Positions 46,682 through 54,546 of a stretch of 64,000 nt of DNA are shown here, one piece after another. Where the stretch lies: positions 20,145 through 84,144 of the forward strand of contig CALATF010000052.1 in the NCBI GenBank assembly GCA_937891595.1, in the 5' to 3' direction. Within the stretch, counting starts at the first letter, position 1; each line of letters begins with the position of its first letter. The notes under the pieces were generated by a model, which was not told the DNA's origin, ran no database searches, and worked only from the letters and a program-made list of their open reading frames with translations. Origin of the DNA: an uncultured Clostridia bacterium. GTDB lineage: Bacteria > Bacillota > Clostridia > Christensenellales > UBA1242. The position numbers and the translations under genes were made by a program.

Positions 46682-47824
46682 TTAACTTGGTAAAAATTCA
46701 GATTGTTCTTCTATTTGAGTTTTGTTAGAAACAGTTTGTTTTATGCCGTTTTCTAAAACATTTTCTACTTCTTCAGAAGTTTCACTTTTATCGAAAGTTG
46801 CAGTAGAATTAGTTTCCTCGTTAAATCCAAAACCATCTTCAAAATTATCACATTCTGTTTTATCTTCTTGAGCAAAAACTTCTTTTAATTTATCAGTTTC
46901 TAAAAATATTGAATTTTCCTTTATAACGGCAGGCATTAAAGAACCATTTGTTCTAATAGGTGCGGGCATTAAATCTTTAAAGTGTGGGTAAATTTTTCCG
47001 TTAATTGCTTTTACACCAAAAATATTTTCAACTTCACTTAATTTATTTGGATGAATTTGGTTGTTATAAACATTAGGGTAATTATAAGAATAATTAGCTT
47101 GTAAAATGCCCCCTTTGTTCATAAAAGGCATTAAAGATTTAACATCTTGTCTAAATGCATTATGGTCAGAATAATAATCTAAAACATTTGATAGCAGTGC
47201 TACATCAAAAGTTTTGTCTTTTGGTAAAGCTGAAGAAAGGTTTTGTAAGCTTGCTTGAATAAAAGTTACTTTAGGGTTAGATTGTAATATCTCCCTTAAT
47301 TGCATGTATTCTTCTTTGTTTTGTAAAAATGAGGGATATCTTACGCTAAACCTATCAAAAAGCCCTTCAATAATTTCTCGATGTGAAAAATCTTTACTAA
47401 CTTCAGTCCAAAAGGCAACGCTCTCCTCTGGCATAATAGGAGCCAATTTTGAAACAATTTTACTAAAATTTTTTAATGCGTTAATAGGACGAAAAGTAAA
47501 AAGATTTTTAGTTTCTTTCATAGATAATGTTTGTATTGCGGCAGATTTTAGCTGAAAGAAATGATAAACAAAAGGGTTTATATCAAATAATGTTACATCA
47601 CTTGCCCCGTTTAAAAGAGAGTATAAAGTTTGGTCACAACTACTACCAACAGTTATTACGCTTTTGCCTTGTAGTTCTAAATATTTATAAAAGTCTCCTT
47701 CATTAGAATGCAAGTAAGGTCTTTCAAATTTTTTTATTAAACCAACGTCGTGATATCTATTTATACTTTCAATTATTTCTCTTGCACGAGAAATTTGATT
47801 ATCTAATTTTGTTTTTTCTTCCAT
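46682..47824 (-). CDS. SAM-methyltransferase-like protein
   Basis: 380 residues. ELQGKSVITVGSSCDQTLYSLLNGASDVTLFDINPFVYHFFQLK (about 50-93) matches a Rossmann methyltransferase motif I and II arrangement, with SSCDQ resembling BtaA-type aminocarboxypropyl or methyltransferases of lipid metabolism. FDVALLSNVLDY is near 213-224. The C-terminal 65 residues are acidic and low complexity. Activity and substrate are unknown. The ATG at 47824 is 6 nt after a -10 element and has no Shine-Dalgarno. Confidence 0.6.
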   Translation of the reverse strand: MEEKTKLDNQISRAREIIESINRYHDVGLIKKFERPYLHSNEGDFYKYLELQGKSVITVGSSCDQTLYSLLNGASDVTLFDINPFVYHFFQLKSAAIQTLSMKETKNLFTFRPINALKNFSKIVSKLAPIMPEESVAFWTEVSKDFSHREIIEGLFDRFSVRYPSFLQNKEEYMQLREILQSNPKVTFIQASLQNLSSALPKDKTFDVALLSNVLDYYSDHNAFRQDVKSLMPFMNKGGILQANYSYNYPNVYNNQIHPNKLSEVENIFGVKAINGKIYPHFKDLMPAPIRTNGSLMPAVIKENSIFLETDKLKEVFAQEDKTECDNFEDGFGFNEETNSTATFDKSETSEEVENVLENGIKQTVSNKTQIEEQSEFLPS

Positions 47825-47830
47825 AATTTT

Positions 47831-47859
47831 ATTTTATCATGTTTTTAAATAGGTTACAA
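47831..47859 (-). promoter_or_regulatory. promoter abutting the start of the 46682 gene
   Basis: TTGTAA (47859-47854), 17-nt spacer ending in TGA, TAAAAT (47836-47831), then 6 nt to ATG 47824. A leaderless transcript is predicted. Confidence 0.75.
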
Positions 47860-47861
47860 CA

Positions 47862-48193
47862 TCATCTTTTTATATGCTTTTTTCTATATTTACGAACAAG
47901 TTCAATTATACATATAACAATAGCATATCCTACAACGTAAATAGGAGCAATAACCCATGCTGTTAAAGGTGTTCCTGAAAGCATAGGCTCAACTATGTGA
48001 AAGGAATGGCTAAAACCAAAAACAGACATTTAAAAAGCTCCAACAGTCAAATAGCAAGTAAAACCAAATAATGAGCAATACCATTTTTTATAAGTAATAT
48101 TAATTTGCTTAAATAATAAAAGAGCAACCACCATTGTTAAAGCTAATGGTGAAATATTATATACATTTGAAGAACCTGATTTTGAAACTTATT
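47862..48193 (-). pseudogene. broken membrane protein
   Basis: On the minus strand one frame reads membrane-like sequence (ISPLALTMVVALLLFKQI, then a hydrophobic LFGFTCYLTVGAF), meets a single in-frame TAA at 48030-48032, and continues directly with MSVFGFSHSF and a further hydrophobic stretch to TGA at 47862-47864. The downstream part alone is a 55-codon frame (47862-48029) with a ggagc site. The continuous membrane character on both sides of the stop suggests a nonsense-mutated remnant. The family is unidentified, and the opposite strand also has a short open frame, so confidence is limited. Confidence 0.4.
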
Positions 48194-48240
48194 TTATTCA
48201 ACCTTTAAGAAAAAATAAATTTGTAGAATAGAATTATAAT

Positions 48241-48266
48241 AAAAACCGTGCATTAACACGGTTTTT
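48241..48266. terminator. terminator in the decayed patch
   Basis: A 10-bp stem aaaaaccgtg/cacggttttt with loop cattaa and T-run. Confidence 0.8.
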
Positions 48267-48283
48267 ATTATTGTTTTATTATA

Positions 48284-48333
48284 AAAAATCCATCCATACC
48301 TTAATAGTATGGATGGACAATTTAATGGCGGGG
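48284..48333 (-). repeat. relic copy of the tRNA-Ser 3' end plus terminator
   Basis: Aligned without gaps to 51312-51361, 40 of 50 positions agree. It includes the tggcgg (CCGCCA in tRNA sense) and a terminator hairpin tccatccatac/gtatggatgga that is perfect here. The body of a tRNA is not recognisable to its right. It appears to be the remainder of a duplicated or disrupted tRNA-Ser gene. Confidence 0.55.
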
Positions 48334-48342
48334 CGTGTGTAA

Positions 48343-48768
48343 CCTAAAACGAATATTTTAAAATTGCCAAATTCCTTACTCGCTTACGGTCTTTGTGCCA
48401 GAGTTGAAGGTAATATAGGTAGCTTTGTTTTTCTTTCGTTGTTTGCACTTGTTTTTCAAGCCGTTTCAGATTATCAAATGCACTTATTTAGAAAAAACAA
48501 AGATGGTCAAACTTTTATAAAAAATGGACTTTGGAAATACTCAAGACATCCAAATGATTTAGGTGAAATATTAATGTGGTGGGGAGTAGGCTTATCCGCT
48601 TTGTGTACTTTGTGTAACTGGTATTTAGTGTTAGGAGCAACCTTAAATCATCTTTTGTTTTTGTTTGTAAGCATACCTCTTGCGGATGGTAAACAATCAA
48701 AAAAAGAAGGGTATGCAGAGTATGAAAAAGCAACAAGAAAATTGTTGCCTATAAAAAGGTTTAAATAA
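48343..48768 (+). pseudogene. C-terminal half of a DUF1295/steroid-reductase-like membrane protein
   Basis: The readable frame yields about 140 residues with SDYQMHLFRKNKDG, NGLWKYSRHPNDLGEILMWWGVGL (about 58-81) and a membrane segment pair, ending ADGKQSKKEGYAEYEKATRKLLPIK. This is the conserved C-terminal catalytic half of DUF1295 proteins, which normally have about 250-290 residues. The N-terminal half is missing, and the tRNA relic sits where it should be. The first possible start, TTG 48364, has no ribosome site. It is best read as a truncated remnant. Confidence 0.7.
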
Positions 48769-48898
48769 GTATAAACTCATTATTTATAACTAAGTGAAAT
48801 TTTTAGACAAAGCAATTTTAAAAATTAATTTAAATTTTGGTTTATTTCATTATCTTTTTTTAATTTTTATATGTATAATTACTGAAAAGGATGGCGAA

Positions 48899-50539
48899 AT
48901 GGGAATAGAACAAAATATAAGCATATATTGTAAATTAAGAAATCAACAATTTAACAATTATTGTGTACAAAATGGATTTCAGGCTGATGCAAAAACAAAG
49001 CAATCTTTTTTTGAAATGGAAAGAGAAAAGGTTGATGGGAAACCAAACCCAGTATTTGTAGAAACAATGAAATACGTTTCTGCATTTACACAGCCAATTC
49101 CAAACAAAGTTAATTTGTATTGTATTATTAGAGGACAAGGTTATAAAAGTTATTTATCACAAAATGGATTTCAAGATACTCCAGAATCTAAAAATAGTTT
49201 TTTCAGTTATGATTTATTGAAACAGGGAGTTCCAAATCCTGAGTTTATAAAATCTATGTCATATGTAGACCTTATGTCAGATACAAGTGTTCGCAAATGT
49301 GCAGAAACCTTTGCGTCTATAAAAAGCAAAGAGTATGAAGAATTTTTATCAGCCAATAAAATGACCGATGGATTATATACTAAAGCAATGTTTTTTACAC
49401 AAAATAGAGATGCAGCTCTACAACCAAATTCCGATTTTAAACAAGTAATGGAGGCTGTTGTTGTTCTTAGAGAAAATTTAACAATAGCTAATAGATATGT
49501 ACAAGAAAGGCAAGAGGAATATGTTTCTTTTGTTAGGGGAAATGGGCTAGAAAACAACCCAGAATCTGTTGCAAGATTTTTTGTAAAGGAAAGAGAAAAA
49601 ATAGATGGTAAGCCAAACCCAGTCTTCAAAGAAGTAATGGCAAAAATTTCTCAAGAGATGGAAGATCAAAGCTCTTTTTCTACGCCTAATGCAAATCAAC
49701 CTTTTACACAAAAAACAGAAAACACACTAACAAATTCAACTCCAGTTACGACAGTACATGAAACCGCTACCAAACCAGAGCCAGTGGTAGAAGGTTTAAA
49801 AGAAAACACAACAAATCAAACTGTAGTGACTAATGCTGTTGTTAAAGATGAAGTTGCTACTCATGGACAACAAAATAATAGTCAATTTGTAAATAGCGGG
49901 CAAAAAGAGAATACAATAACACCAAGACAAGATTTTAAAAATATGCCCATAGATAAACTTTTAGCATATGTGAGATTTGGTATTAATGATAATGGTCCGC
50001 ATAAAGTACCATATTTATCTGGTGGGATGGGTAGTATTACAGAAGAAGTTATTCCTGCAGCAATGGAGTATTTGTCAAGAAATCCAAATTTAGCAAGCAT
50101 AGAATTAAGAGATTTAAATGGAATAAATCTAAATATTACACAAGAAAGTACTTTAGAAGGTTTAGTATCTGAATGGACAACAACTATGGATGCTAAAATG
50201 GCAGAAGCTCAAGCAAGAAGAGAACAATCTCAAGCAAAAACGGAAGAAACTCAGGTAATACCACAAGAACCGCAGGTAATAAGTAATAAAACTGAAGAAA
50301 TATCGCAAGGAACTTCAGTGCTAACCGAAATTGAACCAGTTAATATTCCTATTGAAACAAGAGAAAGATTTGGTGAGAAATATGATTTAGATGCAATTGC
50401 ATCTGGACCTAATGCAAATGAAGTATTAAATGATTTGCCTGCTTTTGATAATTTAGCACATGGGCAAGCGATGGTTGAAGATCAAACCAAATTTATTGAT
50501 CCAACACTAACACAAACAATTTCAACTACAAATAATTAA
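48899..50539 (+). CDS. repeat-containing protein of unknown function
   Basis: 546 residues from ATG 48899, with aaaagg upstream and a TATAAT at 48874-48879. Four imperfect repeats of about 55-60 residues cover roughly 7-250; the shared pattern is Y-x-x-x-(R/K)-x-x-x-(Y/F)-x-x-(Y/F)-(L/V/C)-x-x-N-G-(F/L)...F-F...(D)GxPNPxFxxxM. Repeats 1 and 4 share (R/V)EREK(V/I)DGKPNPVF. Then come a long Thr/Asn/Gln-rich linker (about 255-365), a soluble block (about 370-450, LLAYVRFGINDNGPHKVPYL) and another low-complexity tail. No signal peptide is evident. A long reading from GTG 48794 would add a hydrophobic stretch but has no ribosome site. Confidence 0.65.
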   Translation: MGIEQNISIYCKLRNQQFNNYCVQNGFQADAKTKQSFFEMEREKVDGKPNPVFVETMKYVSAFTQPIPNKVNLYCIIRGQGYKSYLSQNGFQDTPESKNSFFSYDLLKQGVPNPEFIKSMSYVDLMSDTSVRKCAETFASIKSKEYEEFLSANKMTDGLYTKAMFFTQNRDAALQPNSDFKQVMEAVVVLRENLTIANRYVQERQEEYVSFVRGNGLENNPESVARFFVKEREKIDGKPNPVFKEVMAKISQEMEDQSSFSTPNANQPFTQKTENTLTNSTPVTTVHETATKPEPVVEGLKENTTNQTVVTNAVVKDEVATHGQQNNSQFVNSGQKENTITPRQDFKNMPIDKLLAYVRFGINDNGPHKVPYLSGGMGSITEEVIPAAMEYLSRNPNLASIELRDLNGINLNITQESTLEGLVSEWTTTMDAKMAEAQARREQSQAKTEETQVIPQEPQVISNKTEEISQGTSVLTEIEPVNIPIETRERFGEKYDLDAIASGPNANEVLNDLPAFDNLAHGQAMVEDQTKFIDPTLTQTISTTNN

Positions 50540-50577
50540 AAAATTGCAACTGTCAATTATTTGGCGGTTGCAATTTT
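50540..50577 (+). terminator. terminator of the repeat-protein gene
   Basis: Stem aaaattgcaactgtc/ggcggttgcaatttt with G-T pairs and an 8-nt loop. Confidence 0.75.
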
Positions 50578-50619
50578 ATTTCTGGTAAGTAAGAGAAGAG
50601 TTAAAGGAGTGTTTTTTAA

Positions 50620-51262
50620 TTATTTCTTAATTAAAAAATCTTTCCAAGAATCGTTTAAATATTTAGTATAATTCTTTATAGTTATTTCGTTAGGTTTAAT
50701 TTTTTTTAAATCTGCCCAATTAATAGGGAAGTATATGGTAGCACAATCTCTACATCTTACAGAAAATGGAGCAACGCAAGTAGACCCTCGATTGTTGCGC
50801 AGATAGTCAACAAATATTTTATTTTTTCGTTCTTCCTTTTTTATGTTTGTAGTGAAAGTTTTTGGCCACTTTTTTCAAGCAATAATGCAACTTGCTTAGA
50901 TACTTCGTAAAATTCGTTCCAGTCTTTCTTTTTATTTAAAGGAACAACAATGTGATATCCCTTGCCACCACTTGTTTTTAAAAAGGATTTTAAATTAAGT
51001 TCTTCAAGAAGTTGTTTTGTTTTTAATACACCATTACGCAATTTATTTAAAGGCAAATTTTCATCAGGATCAAGATCAAAAACCATACATCTGGTTGTTC
51101 TAATTTGCGTATTGAACTGCCCCAAACATGAAATTCAATGGTGCCCATTTGCACTTGATATATAAGTTGAGACTGAGTAGTAATATAAAAATATTCTTCT
51201 TTACCATCAAAAAATCCGAACTCCAATAGATTGTTAAAGGTGCTAGGGTTTTTTTGCAGAGT
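50620..51262 (-). pseudogene. LigD-type primase-polymerase (NHEJ) remnant with two frameshifts
   Basis: Three minus-strand frames join into one LigD polymerase-domain protein. Right part: VQMGTIEFHVWGSS (canonical LVQxGxxEIHxWGS). A frameshift near 51083-51090 leads to MVFDLDPDENLP and FLKTSGGKGYHIVVPL (50841-51125). A second frameshift in an A-run near 50858-50862 leads to FVDYLRNNRGSTCVAPFSVR and a C-terminal WADL region ending at 50620. The catalytic DLD aspartates and the SGGKGxH motif survive, but the gene cannot be read through and the N-terminus runs into the tRNA-Ser terminator. It is a decayed gene of a bacterial end-joining pathway. Confidence 0.85.
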
Positions 51263-51311
51263 AGAGGGCTATTGACTCGAACTGAACATTATTTATGTAT
51301 TATTATTCAAT

Positions 51312-51361
51312 AAAAATCCACCCGAACCATAATAGTACGGATAGACAAGTTGCTGGCGGAG
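51312..51361 (-). repeat. tRNA-Ser 3' end plus terminator (intact copy)
   Basis: Second copy of the 50-nt repeat seen at 48284-48333. The hairpin arms tccacccgaac/gtacggataga are imperfect, but one base pair has changed on both sides relative to the first copy (A-T to G-C). On the minus strand most mismatches become G-T pairs, and a T-run follows, so it is the terminator of tRNA-Ser. Confidence 0.6.
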
Positions 51362-51441
51362 AGGACAAGATTCGAACTTGCGGTGGGTTGCCCCACACGC
51401 GCTTTCCAAGCGCGCACTTTAGACCACTCGGACACCTCTCC
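51354..51441 (-). tRNA. tRNA-Ser (anticodon GGA)
   Basis: An 88-nt class II tRNA on the minus strand. Acceptor ggagagg/cctctcc, anticodon stem cgcgc/gcgcg with loop ttggaaa (GGA), long variable arm tgtgggg..caacccacc, T loop ttcgaat, and encoded CCA. Confidence 0.97.
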
Positions 51442-51512
51442 ATGATTATAATTTTTTACTTTATGTGAAAGGTTTAAACTAAAACAATTTATAAAATTAA
51501 TAATTTAGCAAG

Positions 51513-51552
51513 TTATCCACTTATCCACAAAATATCAATAAATTGTGGATAA
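51513..51552. promoter_or_regulatory. DnaA-box cluster away from oriC
   Basis: Two tandem boxes, ttatccact (8/9) at 51513-51521 and TTATCCACA at 51521-51529, then an inverted TGTGGATAA at 51544-51552. Three boxes within 40 nt in a gene-free gap. It may be a DnaA-titration or regulatory cluster. Confidence 0.65.
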
Positions 51553-51639
51553 CTATACTAATTCTTTACCTTTTCAAAGTAAACTATAGTATTATAGATA
51601 ATAATTGTACTTTTTGCAATAAAATTTTAATAATAAATT

Positions 51640-52569
51640 TTAATTAATAGACATTAGAAAATCTTCAAAAGCTTCTTGTTTTTCAGCTGAGGTTTGATTA
51701 GATAAAGGTTCTTGATGTGAATTTTCACCACCAAAAAGAATTTCTGTTTCAGATATTTGATATTCTGGAGATATTAATTTTTCACAGTTTAACTTATATG
51801 CTGTGTAACTTGAGTTAAGAAGTAATTTAGAAACTTGGGTTGGTGTAGCGTCAACATTAAAAGCAAAATTGTCATAAAATTTAATATTATTATCATACTC
51901 AGGTAAAATTTGCTGCCAACTTCTATAAACACCTGTTTGTTTTGCAATATGTTCTAATTCGCAGTTACAAAGTTGTAAAAAGTAAGGTTTATTAGCTTGT
52001 GCTGAATTTTTAACAATATCTTCAAAAGCTCCGCAAGAACGTTGAGCTATAACAAAGTCGTATGGTGTTACATCTGTTTGTTCATTAAACATGCCGTCAA
52101 TACCTTTGACATTAAAGTTAGATAAGCAGTCGTTAGAAACAGAAAATTTGTCTATGCTGGAAACATCTTTCATGTGTCTTGCTATTGAAATTGAAGAATA
52201 AGGAACACTACCAGCACCTACTTCAAGCAAAGCTGTGTTTTCTTTGTTAGGTGCAAGTGACATTGCTGTAATAGTGTAAGCGTCATGTTTTAATGCACAT
52301 CCAGCTTTAAAAAAGCTATTAAGACTTAAAATAAAATCAGGAACTGCTTTGAAAAAAGAATTACAATCTTCTTCATTAGCAAAATTAAAGCAGTCGTGAT
52401 TACATGTAATAAAATTTAAAAATTCATCAGGAGCTTTTGTAAAATCTTCCGGTGTTTTAATAGCAAAGGTAGAAAAAGCCTTAAAAATATGATTAAGGTT
52501 GAAGTTGTTTTCATTGTATTCTTTAGAATTAATAATTTTTCTTAAAGCAATGCTATCTTTTACTTTCAT
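51640..52569 (-). CDS. methyltransferase-like protein, tandem family member 1
   Basis: 309 residues. LLEVGAGSVPYSSISIARHMKDVSSIDKFS (114-143) has the glycine-rich motif I and the acidic end of strand 2 (D140) of class I methyltransferases. YDFVIAQRSCGAFEDIV (170-186) and YFLQLCNCEL (196-205) are conserved across the three tandem copies. The N-terminal 100 residues are helical. Asp/Glu in motif II are kept, but substrate and real methyl transfer are unknown. Unlike copies 2 and 3, it has a ribosome site (agga) and a short leader. It carries a longer, Gln/Glu-rich C-terminus. Confidence 0.65.
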   Translation of the reverse strand: MKVKDSIALRKIINSKEYNENNFNLNHIFKAFSTFAIKTPEDFTKAPDEFLNFITCNHDCFNFANEEDCNSFFKAVPDFILSLNSFFKAGCALKHDAYTITAMSLAPNKENTALLEVGAGSVPYSSISIARHMKDVSSIDKFSVSNDCLSNFNVKGIDGMFNEQTDVTPYDFVIAQRSCGAFEDIVKNSAQANKPYFLQLCNCELEHIAKQTGVYRSWQQILPEYDNNIKFYDNFAFNVDATPTQVSKLLLNSSYTAYKLNCEKLISPEYQISETEILFGGENSHQEPLSNQTSAEKQEAFEDFLMSIN

Positions 52570-52587
52570 TTTTCTTTTCCTATTGTA

Positions 52588-52616
52588 ATTTTATATCCAA
52601 ATTTTATTTTGGTCAA
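52588..52616 (-). promoter_or_regulatory. promoter of tandem family member 1
   Basis: TTGACC (52616-52611), 17-nt spacer, TAAAAT (52593-52588), about 18 nt before the start. Confidence 0.8.
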
Positions 52617-52635
52617 TATGGCAAATAGAACAAAA

Positions 52636-52663
52636 AAACAACTTTATTATTTTAAAGTTGTTT
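52636..52663 (-). terminator. terminator of tandem family member 2
   Basis: An 11-bp stem aaacaacttta/taaagttgttt with T-run, just after the member 2 stop. Confidence 0.8.
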
Positions 52664-52670
52664 AATTATA

Positions 52671-53540
52671 TTAAAATAATTCGCAAGGTTCTAAACCTAA
52701 CACTTCTTCAAAGAATTCATGGTTTTCAAATATTGTTTTTAGTAAAAACTCTGTTTGACCATTATCTATAATAGTTTCTGGAGCACGATGTTCTTCTAAA
52801 AGCATACCAACTTGTTCAGGTGTTGCGTCAAGATTAAAAGCAAATTTATGGTAAAATTTAATATCACTATCATATTCAGGCAAAATTTCATCCCAGCTTC
52901 TAAATTTACCTTCTCTTGTAGCAATTTTTCCTAATTCACAACTGCAAAGCTCAATAAAATAAGGTTTGTTAGAGCTTGAAGCGTTTTTAACTATGCTTTC
53001 AATAGCAGTGCAAGGACGTTTTCCAACAATAAAATCATAATTTTCAACATCAGTATTGTCGCTAAAATATTCGTTTTTGCCTTTAACATTAAATCTGGCA
53101 AGGCATTGATTAGATAAATCTAATTTATCCATAGAAGTAACATCATTAAAGTATTTTGCTAAAATAATAGAGCTAAAAGGCACACCGCCTGCTCCAACAT
53201 CAAGTAATTTAGTGCTTTCTTTGTTTGGGGCTAAGTCGCTAACAACTTTAGTAAAATAACTAGGTTTAGATTTTTCAGTATCTTGAACTCTTACATGTAA
53301 ATCTGCTAAAAATTCAGAGCAGTCGCTAACAAATTCCTCGGAATCTCTTTCGCTTGTAAAATTAATGCAATCAAAACTTGAACGAATAGCTTCTAAAAAT
53401 CCATCAGCTGATTGTTTTATATCTTTTCCATTAAATATTGAAAGGGTAGAGTATATTTTAAACATCTTAGGAATGTTAAAGCCTTCTTTACTATAATAAT
53501 TATTTTTTAAAAAATTTCTAAATGTAAAAATATCTTTCAT
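52671..53540 (-). CDS. methyltransferase-like protein, tandem family member 2
   Basis: 289 residues from ATG 53540. Motif I reads LLDVGAGGVPFSSIILAKYF, then DVTSMDKLDLSNQCLARFNVKGK, YDFIVGKRPCTAIESIVKNASS and YFIELCSCELGKIATREGKFRSWDEILPEYD. It is close to member 3 throughout and more distant from member 1. The reading from TTG 53576 is rejected since those codons are the -35, spacer and -10 of the promoter. Function unknown. Confidence 0.65.
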   Translation of the reverse strand: MKDIFTFRNFLKNNYYSKEGFNIPKMFKIYSTLSIFNGKDIKQSADGFLEAIRSSFDCINFTSERDSEEFVSDCSEFLADLHVRVQDTEKSKPSYFTKVVSDLAPNKESTKLLDVGAGGVPFSSIILAKYFNDVTSMDKLDLSNQCLARFNVKGKNEYFSDNTDVENYDFIVGKRPCTAIESIVKNASSSNKPYFIELCSCELGKIATREGKFRSWDEILPEYDSDIKFYHKFAFNLDATPEQVGMLLEEHRAPETIIDNGQTEFLLKTIFENHEFFEEVLGLEPCELF

Positions 53541-53547
53541 ATAAGAA

Positions 53548-53576
53548 ATTCTATCATTAGAACAATAACATTTCAA
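53548..53576 (-). promoter_or_regulatory. promoter abutting the start of family member 2
   Basis: TTGAAA (53576-53571), 17-nt spacer ending TGA, TAGAAT (53553-53548), then 7 nt to ATG 53540. No Shine-Dalgarno; leaderless prediction. Confidence 0.85.
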
Positions 53577-53653
53577 CTGGTAAAATTGTACAAAAAAAAC
53601 TAATCAATTTACTAAATTTGTAGATTTTTAAACTATTTTATATAAACATGTAA

Positions 53654-53677
53654 AAAACAACCATAAGTGGTTGTTTT
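53654..53677 (-). terminator. terminator of tandem family member 3
   Basis: A perfect 10-bp stem aaaacaacca/tggttgtttt with loop taag. It lies at the end of the fossil 3' coding stretch of member 3, about 80 nt beyond its present stop codon. Confidence 0.8.
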
Positions 53678-53759
53678 AAAAACCTTGTTCAAACATATCA
53701 TCAACCATATTATCAATATTTTCTAAATAGTTTTTTTCTTTTAAAATTTGTTAGATTTA

Positions 53760-54539
53760 CTAAAAAAAATCTGGTTCTAATATTTCAAAAGACTCAATCA
53801 AATGTCCTACTAATGAAGGTCTAGTGTCTAAGTTAAATGCAAAGTTTTTGTAAAACTTAATGTCTTTATCATATTCAGGTAAAATGTCTTCCCATCCTCT
53901 ATAAATGCCTTCACGTTGTGCTATTTCCGTTAGTTCGCAATTGCATAGTTCAAGAAAATAAGGCTTGTTTGCGCTAGAAGCATTTTTTACTACGCTCTCA
54001 ATAGCAGTGCATGGACGTTGACCAACAATAAAGTCATAACCTTCAACGTTTGTATCGTCATCAAAATATTCGCTTCTACCTGTTACGTTAAAGTTTTCTA
54101 AGCAAGGGTTAGATAAAACTAATTTATCCATGGCTGTAACGTTTTTAAATTCTTTGGCTAAAATAATTGAGCTGTGTGGAATGTCTCCAGAACCAACGTC
54201 AAGTATTTTAGTTCTTTCTTTACTAGGGGAAAAAGCTGTAACAAGGTCTGTGTAATATGTGCGAGGCATGCTTGTTGAAGCTTCAACTTTTTCTCTTAAC
54301 AAATACATAAATTCTGATAAATCAAAATTAAAAGAGGCTAAATCTTCGGCATTTTGAAAATTTATACAATCGGTACATCTAAGTATAGTGTCTAAAAAAT
54401 CGCCGGGTGCATTTTTTAAGTCTTCCATATTAGCAATATTGTTAGTAGAATAAGCTTTAAACATTTCTGGAAGATTAAATCCTTCTTTGCTATAAGCTTT
54501 TTCTCTTAATAATTTTCTAAACTCAAATATTTCTTTCAT
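53760..54539 (-). CDS. methyltransferase-like protein, tandem family member 3 (C-terminally shortened)
   Basis: 259 residues from ATG 54539. Motif I is ILDVGSGDIPHSSIILAKEF, then NVTAMDKLVLSNPCLENFNVTGR, YDFIVGQRPCTAIESVVKNASSANKPYFLELCNCELTEIAQREG. In the same frame beyond its TAG stop, two more stops fall within four codons and then a coding-like tail follows, LKEKNYLENIDNMVDDMFEQGF, ending at 53676 next to the terminator. This suggests that the original C-terminus was lost to nonsense mutations. The conserved core is intact. Confidence 0.65.
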   Translation of the reverse strand: MKEIFEFRKLLREKAYSKEGFNLPEMFKAYSTNNIANMEDLKNAPGDFLDTILRCTDCINFQNAEDLASFNFDLSEFMYLLREKVEASTSMPRTYYTDLVTAFSPSKERTKILDVGSGDIPHSSIILAKEFKNVTAMDKLVLSNPCLENFNVTGRSEYFDDDTNVEGYDFIVGQRPCTAIESVVKNASSANKPYFLELCNCELTEIAQREGIYRGWEDILPEYDKDIKFYKNFAFNLDTRPSLVGHLIESFEILEPDFF

Positions 54540-54546
54540 ATGCAAA

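Noticed and set aside
48094..48231. Plus-strand open frame of 45 codons ending next to the 48241 terminator
   Set aside because: Antisense to the broken membrane protein and without a start or family match; the membrane reading on the minus strand is more coherent, though not certain.
48794..48898. Hydrophobic N-terminal extension of the repeat protein from GTG 48794
   Set aside because: No ribosome site; a TATAAT and an aaaagg site support ATG 48899.
51445..51450. TATAAT just upstream of tRNA-Ser as its promoter
   Set aside because: It ends only 3 nt from the mature 5' end, which would place the transcription start inside the tRNA.
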